64,000 nt of DNA from Candidatus Aalborgicola defluviihabitans (GTDB lineage: Bacteria; Pseudomonadota; Gammaproteobacteria; Burkholderiales; Burkholderiaceae_C), in assembly GCA_016705575.1 (NCBI GenBank), contig JADIXX010000006.1, positions 310,001-374,000 of the forward strand, given 5' to 3'. Below the pieces are notes generated by a model. That model worked only from the letters and a program-made list of their open reading frames with translations, made no database searches and had not been told where the DNA came from. Positions 44,720 to 52,544 of the stretch are shown in pieces. The translations under genes and the position numbers were made by a program. Positions within the stretch are counted from its first letter, which is position 1. The number at the start of each line of letters is the position of its first letter.

Positions 44720-45560
44720 ACCTCATGCCATCATCGACGTCGCCACAGACCTGGGCTTCGGGCACAGCTGGGGCGGTAGTCCGGCATGGAAAGCGCCCCA
44801 CTTTTCCCGAGGGTACACCACAACCTCGCCCCCGGAGGGCCTTACTGGCCCTTGGCGCCTGCCTCGGCCAGTGCGTCCTTCATCTGGTTGATGGTGGTCA
44901 GTGGAATGCCACCGTCCTGCCCGCCGTAAAGCCCCAATACTGGCGCCTTCAAACCGGCAGCCAGATCCAGCGGGTTCCGCAGGTCGTGGCCGGAAACGGG
45001 GTACCCAGCAAGCGGTGCCATACCAGGCCCGACCGGCCAGCTTTGACGTGCGCGACCTTGGCTCTGCAGTACAGCCAGGTGATGCGCCCACCCCGCAAAA
45101 GCCTGTTATGCCAACCTTCTTAATGTTCAGTGCAGTTCTTGCCAGCCCATTCTTGGCACCATCCAGATCGCCACGACCTGCGATCTGGCACCTAGGACAC
45201 CAGCGGCAATCAAGTCGGCCATTTCACCGTATTGGCTGGCGTCACCTTGGCGCGCATACAACTCCGGGGCAATGGCCAAATAGCCAGCCTGCGCGAAGCG
45301 GCGGCAGGTACCGCCAGCCGCCTTCGCGCACGCCGAAAATTTCATGAACCACCAGCACCACCGGCAAATGGGTTTTGCCCGCCGGTGCAGCAAAGTAGGC
45401 GGGAACCTTGAAACCCTGAACTTCATAGAAAATCTCGCCGGTCTTGAGTCCGTCTGACGGTGTCTTGATGGCAGTCTGCGCCATGATGGGCAGAACTGGC
45501 CGTAACCACCACACCCTGTGCGGTCTTTTGGATCGCCGTGCGCTGTCATTAACAAGTCTT
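44720..45560 (-). pseudogene. Decayed dienelactone hydrolase-family gene
   Basis: Pieces of one alpha/beta hydrolase of the dienelactone hydrolase family appear in order in changing frames: start near 45484 (AQTAIKTPSDGLKTGEIFYE, PVVLVVHEIFGV); RRFAQAGYLAIAPELYARQG; LDGAKN then NIKKVGITGFC (nucleophile Cys region); LKAPVLGLYGGQDGGIPLTT (Asp); and VVVYPREKWGAFHA (His). At least five frame changes and an internal stop separate them. Catalytic residues remain recognisable, so decay is fairly recent. It fills the 1.05-kb gap between the ZIP and polA genes; nothing else was seen there. Confidence 0.8.
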
Positions 45561-45683
45561 CGTTGACTTGCCGGGCATGGCACTGCTCGAACTGTTCTTC
45601 AAGATCGCCATTCTTGTACAATTGGGGCTTTTGGTTCAATGGAGGCGCCACCTGGGGCAGGATGGCGTTTGGGAACAAATAGC

Positions 45684-48473
45684 TCAGTGCGCTTTGTCCC
45701 AGTTCGGCCCCACGCCCACCTCGGCCAACAGCGGCACCTTGAGCTCGGCCACGCCGGCCATCAGGCGCGGGATCTCGACCGTGACCCAGTCCACCTCGGC
45801 CTCTGGCACTTCAAACACCAGTTCGTCGTGCACCTGCATGATCATCTTGGTGGCTTTGTGCTCAGCATCCAGCACCTGCTGCACCTTTACCATGCTGAGT
45901 TTGATCAGGTCAGCCGCCGTGCCCTGCATGGGCGCATTGATCGCGGCGCGCTCCAGGCCGGCCAGTTGCGCGCCTTTGGCGGATTTAATGCCGGCCAGTT
46001 GCAGGCGCCGGCCAAACACGGTTTCCACGTAACCCTGGCGTTTGGCGGTTTCGCGCGTGGCTTCCATGTATTGCTTGACGCCAGGGTAGCGTTCAAAGTA
46101 GCGCTGGATGTAGTTCTTGGCCGCCGTGTTGTCGATGCCCAAGTTGCGTGCCAGCCCATAGGCGCTCATGCCGTAAATGAGGCCAAAGTTGATAACCTTG
46201 GCGTAGCGGCGCTGCTCGCTGCTCACCTGGTCCAGCGCCACACCAAACACTTCGGCCGCCGTGGCGCGGTGCACGTCCAGCCCGCTGTGAAAGGCCTTGA
46301 GCAGAGCTTCGTCGCCACTGATATGCGCCATGATGCGCAGCTCGATCTGCGAGTAGTCGGCACTGGCAATCACGCTGCCCTGTGGTGCCACAAAGGCTTC
46401 GCGCACCCGGCGGCCTTCTGCGGTGCGGATGGGGATGTTTTGCAGGTTGGGGTCGTTGCTACTCAGACGCCCGGTTACCGCCACCGCTTGCGCGTAATGG
46501 GTATGCACGCGGCCCGTGCGCGGCAGCGCCAGTTGGGCCAGCTTGTCGGTGTAGGTGCCCTTGAGCTTGGCCAGGCTGCGGTGCTCCAGCAGCTTGGCGG
46601 GTAGCGGAAAGTCTTCAGCCAGTTTTTCCAACACCTCTTCGTCGGTGCTGCGTGCGCCGGTGGCGGTCTTTTTGACCACGGGCATGCCCAGTTTGTCAAA
46701 GAAAATTTCGCCCAGTTGCTTGGGGCTGGAAAGGTTAAATGGCTGGCCGGCAATTTCGTACGCCTCGGTTTCCAGTTGCAGAATGCGCTGGCCCAGCTCA
46801 TGGCTTTGCTTGGCCAATGTTGGCGCATCGATCAGCACGCCATTGCGCTCGATGCGGTAGAGCGCCTCGCTGCTGGCGATTTCCAGCTCGTAAATGAATG
46901 TGAGCTTGGCGTTCAACTGGATTTGCGGCCACAGTACCTGGTGCACTTCCAGCGTCATGTCCGAGTCTTCGCAGGCGTATTCGGTGGCCTTGGCAATATC
47001 CACCTGGTCAAAACAAATCTGATTGACGCCTTTGCCGCACAGGTCTTCAAAGGTGATGCCGCTGCGCCCCAAAAAACGCTCGGCCAGGCTGGACAGGCCG
47101 TGCGGCATGTGGGCCTCCAACACGTAACTTTGCAGCATGGTGTCGTGCACATAACCCTGCACTTCAATGCCATGGTTGGCAAACACATGGCGGTCGTATT
47201 TGATGTGCTGGCCTAGTTTGCGTGCCTTGGGGTTCTCCAGCCAGGGTTTGAGTTTGGCCAGCACTGCGTCGCGTGGCAGTTGCTCGGGGGCATCGGGGTA
47301 GCGATGGGCCAGCGGGATGTAGCCCGCCACGCCCGGTTTGACGCTGAACGAGATACCCACGATTTCGGCGCGCATTTCGTCCAGCGAGGTGGTTTCGGTG
47401 TCCAGCGCAGTAAGTTTGGCGCCTTCGAGTTGGGCCAGCCAGGCGTCAAAGGACTCCCAGGTCAGAATGGCCTCACAAGCGAGGTTGCTGGTGCGGGAGC
47501 CCGGTGCATTGGTGGCCGCTTCGGGTTCGTCGAACAGACCGGGCGGCGACGTTTGCGCCTGTCCAGCTTGCGCTTGCCCAGCATCGCTTCCACCTAGTGC
47601 CTTCGCCAACCCTTTGAAGCCATATTTTTCATAAAACGTGGCCAGAGCCCTCGTATCTTGTGCATGAAGCACTATCGAATCCATAGCGGGCAAATCGGGT
47701 AACCAGTCTTTCAGATCACAGTCGGTCTTGATGGTCAGCAGGCTGCGGCCGGTGGGCAACCAATCCAGCGACTGGCGCAGGTTTTCACCCACCACACCCT
47801 TGATGTTGGCGGCGTTGTCCACCACGCCCTGGAGCGATCCGTATTCCTGCAGCCACTTCACCGCAGTTTTCGGGCCAACCTTGGGTACGCCGGGCACGTT
47901 GTCCACGGTGTCACCCACCAAGGTTTGATAGTCCAGCATCAGCCGCGCGGGCACGCCAAACTCGGCCTCCACGCCGGCCAGGTCGCGGCGTTTGCCGTTC
48001 ATGGTGTCGATGATCGAGATGTGTTCGTTGACCAGCTGCGCCAGATCTTTGTCACCACTACTCACAATGACCTCAATGCCCTGCGCTGCTGCCGTGACCG
48101 CCAGCGTGCCAATCACGTCGTCGGCCTCCACACCGGGCAGGTCCAGAACGGTCCAGCCCAAGAGCCGAATCACCTCATGGATGGGTGCAATCTGGCTGCG
48201 CAAGTCATCGGGCATGGGGTCGCGGTTCGCCTTGTACTGCGGATAAATGGCATCGCGAAAGGTCGGGCCCTTGGCATCGAACACACAGGCGTAATAGTCG
48301 GCAGGGTGGTCCTTGCGCAGGCTATTCATCATGTTGATGATGATGCGGATCGCGCCGGTTTTTTGTACCGTGCCATCGGCCAGGGTGATGCTCATATCAC
48401 CGCCACCCGCAAAAAAGGCGCGGTACAGGTAGCTGGAACCATCCACCAGCAGCAGGGTTTTCTTGTCAGTCAT
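45684..48473 (-). CDS. polA: DNA polymerase I
   Basis: 929 residues, full length. 5' nuclease domain 1-260 (LLLVDGSSYLYRAFFA, GVEADDVIGTLA, GVPKVGPKTAVKWL); 3'-5' exonuclease domain about 340-520 (ALDTETTSLDEM with the catalytic D-x-E intact); polymerase domain about 550-929 (DYSQIELRIMAH motif A, KVINFGLIYGMSAYG O-helix, MQVHDELVFEVPE motif C). DNA repair and Okazaki maturation. Residues about 263-281, in the linker after the 5' nuclease domain, come from a dispersed repeat. Confidence 0.95.
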   Translation of the reverse strand: MTDKKTLLLVDGSSYLYRAFFAGGGDMSITLADGTVQKTGAIRIIINMMNSLRKDHPADYYACVFDAKGPTFRDAIYPQYKANRDPMPDDLRSQIAPIHEVIRLLGWTVLDLPGVEADDVIGTLAVTAAAQGIEVIVSSGDKDLAQLVNEHISIIDTMNGKRRDLAGVEAEFGVPARLMLDYQTLVGDTVDNVPGVPKVGPKTAVKWLQEYGSLQGVVDNAANIKGVVGENLRQSLDWLPTGRSLLTIKTDCDLKDWLPDLPAMDSIVLHAQDTRALATFYEKYGFKGLAKALGGSDAGQAQAGQAQTSPPGLFDEPEAATNAPGSRTSNLACEAILTWESFDAWLAQLEGAKLTALDTETTSLDEMRAEIVGISFSVKPGVAGYIPLAHRYPDAPEQLPRDAVLAKLKPWLENPKARKLGQHIKYDRHVFANHGIEVQGYVHDTMLQSYVLEAHMPHGLSSLAERFLGRSGITFEDLCGKGVNQICFDQVDIAKATEYACEDSDMTLEVHQVLWPQIQLNAKLTFIYELEIASSEALYRIERNGVLIDAPTLAKQSHELGQRILQLETEAYEIAGQPFNLSSPKQLGEIFFDKLGMPVVKKTATGARSTDEEVLEKLAEDFPLPAKLLEHRSLAKLKGTYTDKLAQLALPRTGRVHTHYAQAVAVTGRLSSNDPNLQNIPIRTAEGRRVREAFVAPQGSVIASADYSQIELRIMAHISGDEALLKAFHSGLDVHRATAAEVFGVALDQVSSEQRRYAKVINFGLIYGMSAYGLARNLGIDNTAAKNYIQRYFERYPGVKQYMEATRETAKRQGYVETVFGRRLQLAGIKSAKGAQLAGLERAAINAPMQGTAADLIKLSMVKVQQVLDAEHKATKMIMQVHDELVFEVPEAEVDWVTVEIPRLMAGVAELKVPLLAEVGVGPNWDKAH
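47633..47687 (-). repeat. 54-bp dispersed repeat, copy 8 (in frame in polA)
   Basis: Minus strand: GCTATGGATTCGATAGTGC, CATGCACAAGA, then TACGAGGGCTCTGGCC and TTTT. Sense to polA; encodes the segment around MDSIVLHAQDTRALATF. Confidence 0.8.
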
Positions 48474-48605
48474 GGCGGCATTTTGCCTGTCCCGGCACGG
48501 CTGCGGTGGGCCCTACAATCGGCATTCACACTTTGCATATCCATCTCCCACCCGCACGGGCCCACTGTGGCTCACCGGGATTGTGACTTTCGGGCTAACG
48601 CACAC

Positions 48606-49592
48606 ATGGCGGTTTACACAGAAGTCTCGTTTGACGAGGCCAAGGAATTTCTTCACTACCTCCAACTGGGAACGCTTGAGTCCATGGCGGGCTGCTCGGG
48701 CGGCATTGAAAACACCAACTACTTCGTCACCACCGACCAGGCTGCCTATGTGCTGACCCTGTTCGAGCGCCTTTCGTTTGAACAGTTGCCGTTTTATTTG
48801 CGCCTGATGAAGCACCTGGCCCACCATGGTGTGCCCGTACCCGATCCGGCCACCAACCGCGACGGTGACGTGGTGCACATGCTCAATGGCAAGCCAACGG
48901 CTGTCGTCAACCGTCTGCGGGGAAAAAGCGAACTGGCACCCACGGCACCGCATTGCGCCCTGGTGGGCAACATGCTGGCGCGCATGCACCTGGCCGGACG
49001 CGACTTTGGCATGCAACAACCCAATTTGCGTGCGCTGGACTGGTGGAATGAAACCGTGCCGGTGGTTCTGCCCTTTGTGCCCGCCGACCAGGCCGCGCTG
49101 CTGCAAAGCGAACTGGCCTACCAGAACCATGTGGCCACACTGTCCGCCTGCGGCGCCCTGCCCCGTGGCCCCATCCACGGCGACCTGTTCCGCGACAACG
49201 TGATGTTTGAGACTACCGCTGACGCACTGGCTACGCCCAGCCTGAGCGGTTTTTTTGATTTTTACTTTGCGGGCGTCGACACCTGGCTTTTTGATATTGC
49301 CGTTAGTCTCAACGACTGGTGCATTGATCTGACCACCGGCTCCACCGACCTGGAACGCACCCGCGCCTTCATGGTCGCCTATGAAGCTGTGCGCCCACTG
49401 GAGGCACAGGAACGCACCCTGTTGCCAGCCATGGCACGGGCCGGTGCGCTGCGCTTCTGGCTGTCACGCCTGTGGGACCTGCATCTGCCCCGTGAAGCCA
49501 ACCTGCTGCAGGCCCATGATCCAGATCACTTCCTGCGTGTGCTGCGCCAGCGTATCCTCCACCCTTTGACCATTTCCCAGATCACTGCATGA
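48606..49592 (+). CDS. thrB: Homoserine kinase (APH-fold ThrB)
   Basis: 328 residues. ATG at 48606 matches the family start (MAVYTEVSFDEAKEFL). Motifs: GGIENTNYFVTT, GPIHGDLFRDNVMFE (catalytic Asp loop of the aminoglycoside-phosphotransferase fold), and FFDFYFAGVDTWLFDIAV (metal Asp). Phosphorylates homoserine in threonine synthesis. Divergent from polA; overlaps the next gene by ATGA, so it heads a four- to five-gene operon. Confidence 0.93.
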   Translation: MAVYTEVSFDEAKEFLHYLQLGTLESMAGCSGGIENTNYFVTTDQAAYVLTLFERLSFEQLPFYLRLMKHLAHHGVPVPDPATNRDGDVVHMLNGKPTAVVNRLRGKSELAPTAPHCALVGNMLARMHLAGRDFGMQQPNLRALDWWNETVPVVLPFVPADQAALLQSELAYQNHVATLSACGALPRGPIHGDLFRDNVMFETTADALATPSLSGFFDFYFAGVDTWLFDIAVSLNDWCIDLTTGSTDLERTRAFMVAYEAVRPLEAQERTLLPAMARAGALRFWLSRLWDLHLPREANLLQAHDPDHFLRVLRQRILHPLTISQITA

Positions 49593-50368
49593 AACTTCAG
49601 ATCGTCCCGGCCCGCAGGGGTATCCATTGGGTCAAGGCGGGAGTAAAAACCTTCTTTCGCCAGCCCTTGGCTTTATCGGGCCTGTTTTTTATGTTTTTGG
49701 CGCTGGTATCTGTGATCAGCATCGTTCCGGTGGTGGGCAATGTGCTGTCGCTGGCCCTGCTGCCGGCCGCGACCCTGGGCCTGATGGCCGCAACCCGTGA
49801 AGCCGACAATGGCAAATTCCCCATGCCCGTTCTGCTGATCAGTGCCTTTCGCGCTGGACGCCAGCAAATGCGCGCAATGTCAGTGCTGGGTGCGCTTTAC
49901 GCCGCTGGCTTTGTGCTGATACTGGCATTTTCCGCCCTGATTGATGGTGGCAAATGCGCCCGCCTGTACCTGATGGGCGCTCCCATCACCAGCGAGATGC
50001 TGCAAGAAGGCGATTTCCAGTTGGCCATCCTGGTGGTGTCCGCGCTGTACTTGCCCCTGTCCCTTCTGTTCTGGCATGCACCAGCTCTGGTGCACTGGCA
50101 TGGCATTGCGCCGGTCAAGAGCTTGTTCTTCAGCCTGGTCGCCTGCCTGCGCAACATACGGGCTTTTATGGTCTTTGGGCTGGCCTGGACTGGCATGTTT
50201 CTGATTTTTGGCATCATCATGGCAATGTTGGGGGCAATGATGGGCAGCACCGAGGCCGTAGCAGCGATGCTGTACCCTGCGGTCATGTTGGTGTTGGCCA
50301 TGTTTTTCACCTCCATCTACTTCACGTTCCTCGACAGTTTTGAATTCCCTACAGGAGAAGACGCATGA
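49589..50368 (+). CDS. BPSS1780-family membrane protein
   Basis: 259 residues with about six hydrophobic segments; N-terminus IVPARRGIHWVKAGVKTFFRQPLA is the recognisable family start. Function unknown. Overlaps thrB and the FecR gene by 4 bp on each side, a frequent arrangement in Burkholderiales (recollection). Confidence 0.85.
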   Translation: MKLQIVPARRGIHWVKAGVKTFFRQPLALSGLFFMFLALVSVISIVPVVGNVLSLALLPAATLGLMAATREADNGKFPMPVLLISAFRAGRQQMRAMSVLGALYAAGFVLILAFSALIDGGKCARLYLMGAPITSEMLQEGDFQLAILVVSALYLPLSLLFWHAPALVHWHGIAPVKSLFFSLVACLRNIRAFMVFGLAWTGMFLIFGIIMAMLGAMMGSTEAVAAMLYPAVMLVLAMFFTSIYFTFLDSFEFPTGEDA

Positions 50369-51084
50369 CACAGCATTCTTTGCAAGGCAGAACCGATAGT
50401 GAGCTTTTGTGGTTCCAGAGACGCAGTTTTCTACAAGCCGCGGCCGCGTGGACGGCGGCTGGGAGCTTGGGAGCCGCACACGCGCAGTCCCGTGGCAATA
50501 TTGTGGAGTTGGTGGGCGACGCAACCGTCAACGGGGAACGCTTGATAGCCAATCAGTCGGTGCAAACAGGCGATGCCATCATGACCGGGCCAAAGTCCAC
50601 CCTGATTTTTGTGATTGGAAATTCGGCATTTCACGTACGCCAGAACTCCAATATGGTGGTCGAGCGGGGCAGCACCCTGAGCGCCGTCAGCCTGCTGCGC
50701 CTGCTGACTGGCGCTGTCGTTAGCGTGTGGGGCAAGGGTAGCAGCCGCCAGATCGTCACCCCCACATTGACTGCGGGCATCCGCGGAACTGGTGTCTATA
50801 CCGAGATATTTGGCGCCGATGCCAACCGGTCCTATTTCTGCAACTGTTATGGCACAGTGGAGCTGACCTCTGGAGCCGACCATGAGGTATCCGTATCGAC
50901 CTACCACAAGGCTGTGTGGGCTGAAGGTGGCAACGACGGGGGGGCATCACTCACGCCGGCACGCGCCATCAACCACACTGACGAAGAACTGGAGTACTTG
51001 GCACGTCTGGTCAATCAGCGCACCGCATGGCAGATTGCCGGCAAAAAAGGTGACGAAGCGCATGGGCGTGAATACGGGGGCTGA
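50365..51084 (+). CDS. Tat-exported FecR-domain protein
   Basis: 239 residues. Twin-arginine signal FQRRSFLQAAAAWTAAG, cleavage after AHA near residue 41. FecR-type domain: GNIVELVGDATVNGERL, VQTGDAIMTGPKSTLIFVIG, and TPTLTAGIRGTGVYTE. A C-N-C motif (YFCNCYG) follows, which could bind metal or form a disulphide. No sigma factor or membrane anchor, so it is a free periplasmic FecR-domain protein rather than an anti-sigma factor. ATGA overlap with the preceding gene. 173 bp to the next start. Confidence 0.85.
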   Translation: MTQHSLQGRTDSELLWFQRRSFLQAAAAWTAAGSLGAAHAQSRGNIVELVGDATVNGERLIANQSVQTGDAIMTGPKSTLIFVIGNSAFHVRQNSNMVVERGSTLSAVSLLRLLTGAVVSVWGKGSSRQIVTPTLTAGIRGTGVYTEIFGADANRSYFCNCYGTVELTSGADHEVSVSTYHKAVWAEGGNDGGASLTPARAINHTDEELEYLARLVNQRTAWQIAGKKGDEAHGREYGG

Positions 51085-51257
51085 CCTGTCAACGTGTTGC
51101 CAAAGCCACAACAAATCCACCAAACAACATGAAAAATGCGGTAGAAGGTGTTGATTTGTCTTGTTTTTATGGTTCGGATCGATTGATAATGAAACACGTT
51201 AATGGCGCGACTAATCTGGCGCCTTTGTTTCACCCACTATGGATAAAGGGGGCTACC

Positions 51258-51930
51258 TTGATTCCCAAAACCTTGAAACTCTTGGCACTCGGAGCTGGAG
51301 CCGCTGTGTTGGCTGGTTGCGCTTCGTCACCGATTCCAGTTTCCGCTAACTTCCCCCTTACCGTGGAACCCAAGGTCCGATCCGCTGGCCATTGGGGCCA
51401 GGTGTCCAACGATGTTGCAAAACAGACCCTGGAGTCGCTGAGCAAGCTCGGTGTTTCTGGCAACCTGTATGTGGCCCTGCCCGCCAACCCAACAGCCTTT
51501 GACAGGGCGTTCAACAATTTCCTGATTACCGATCTGGTCAAGGCTGGTCGTGTAGTGCAACAGTCGCCCGATCAGGCGTTGGAAGTGAGCTACGAGACGC
51601 AAGTGGTGCGCCACAATAGCCCGCGCCCCAATTTCCTGCCAGGACGCTTCACCATGATCACGGCGGGCCTGTATGCCGCCTACGGTTTGGGCTTGAACCC
51701 CAACGTGGGTGACAAAATGGCCGGCGGTTTGGCGGCTGCAGTCGGTGCAGATTACATTGCCAGCGAAAGCTCCGGTGGGCCCAACCGCCACCGAACTGAT
51801 CCTGACTACGACCATTGCCTCGGGCGGGCGCTACCTGGTGCGCAAGACCGATGTGTACTACGTTGAAGAAGCAGACACAACCTTGCTTCAATACAGGTAT
51901 CCCCAAGTCATTAAGGTGGTTGGCCAATGA
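51258..51930 (+). CDS. Envelope lipoprotein, frameshifted near its C-terminus
   Basis: TTG start at 51258 with AAGGGGG 6-7 bases upstream; signal LKLLALGAGAAVLAGC gives a lipobox (LAGC). The reading frame is good to about 51775 (VGADYIASESSGGP), then shifts at a GGGCCC run; the other frame continues TATELILTTTIASGGRYLV and ends QYRYPQVIKVVGQ at 51930. Removing one G restores a single product of about 223 residues. No known domain recognised. ATGA overlap with the following FlgO-like lipoprotein gene is only possible in the restored frame, which supports the reconstruction. Confidence 0.75.
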
Positions 51931-52487
51931 ACTCCAAACTGATCCTCTCTGTGGTTGCTGCTGCGGCTCTGCTGGCCGGTTGCGGCGCTCCCTCCAATAT
52001 ACGCAATGACCCCACGTATGACGAAGCTGCAGCCAGCAAGTTTGTTGCGCTGAATAAAGAAGCCATCAATAAGCTGGTCGCCGAGTTTGACCGTGGCCCC
52101 TCGGGTGACATGCCGGTGTTGGTTGCCACCATTGTCAACGTGAACGACATGCGCCGCACAGCACCGCTGGGTCGCACGCTATCCGAGCAATACGCTTCCA
52201 ACATGGCAGCGGCTGGCTTCAATGTCAAGGAAATGAAGCTGCGCGGCGACGTGTTCATCCGCGAAGAAACCGGCGAGTTGATGTTGTCGCGCGAAATCAA
52301 AGACATTGCCCGCAGCCACAACGCCAGCATGGTCCTGGTGGGAACCTATTCCCCAGCGGCTAATTTCACTTACGTCAGCCTGAAGTTTGTGCGCACCGCA
52401 GACAGCCGCATCATCCGTGGCTACGACTACGCCTTGCCGAACGACAAGGACGTAACCCGCATGCTGCAAGCCCAGTCGGGCCGCTGA
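51927..52487 (+). CDS. FlgO-domain outer-membrane lipoprotein
   Basis: 186 residues; lipobox LLAGC (Cys19). The body matches FlgO: TLSEQYASNMAAAGFNVKEM, LRGDVFIREETGELMLSREI and NASMVLVGTYSPAANFTYVS. FlgO was described in Vibrio as an outer-membrane protein needed for flagellar stability; no flagellar gene is near, so a general envelope role is as likely. Terminal gene of the thrB operon. Confidence 0.85.
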   Translation: MNSKLILSVVAAAALLAGCGAPSNIRNDPTYDEAAASKFVALNKEAINKLVAEFDRGPSGDMPVLVATIVNVNDMRRTAPLGRTLSEQYASNMAAAGFNVKEMKLRGDVFIREETGELMLSREIKDIARSHNASMVLVGTYSPAANFTYVSLKFVRTADSRIIRGYDYALPNDKDVTRMLQAQSGR

Positions 52488-52512
52488 ACACAGCCACTCT
52501 CGTAACCGAATC

Positions 52513-52538
52513 AAGCCCGGCTTCGACCGGGCTTTTTT
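52513..52538 (+). terminator. Rho-independent terminator after the FlgO-domain gene
   Basis: AAGCCCGG-CTTCGA-CCGGGCTT followed by T, between the convergent FlgO-domain and uvrD genes. Confidence 0.88.
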
Positions 52539-52544
52539 ACGTCG

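Noticed and set aside
47925..48605. Long in-frame extension upstream of thrB
   Set aside because: It lies antisense to polA; the thrB family begins at the ATG at 48606.
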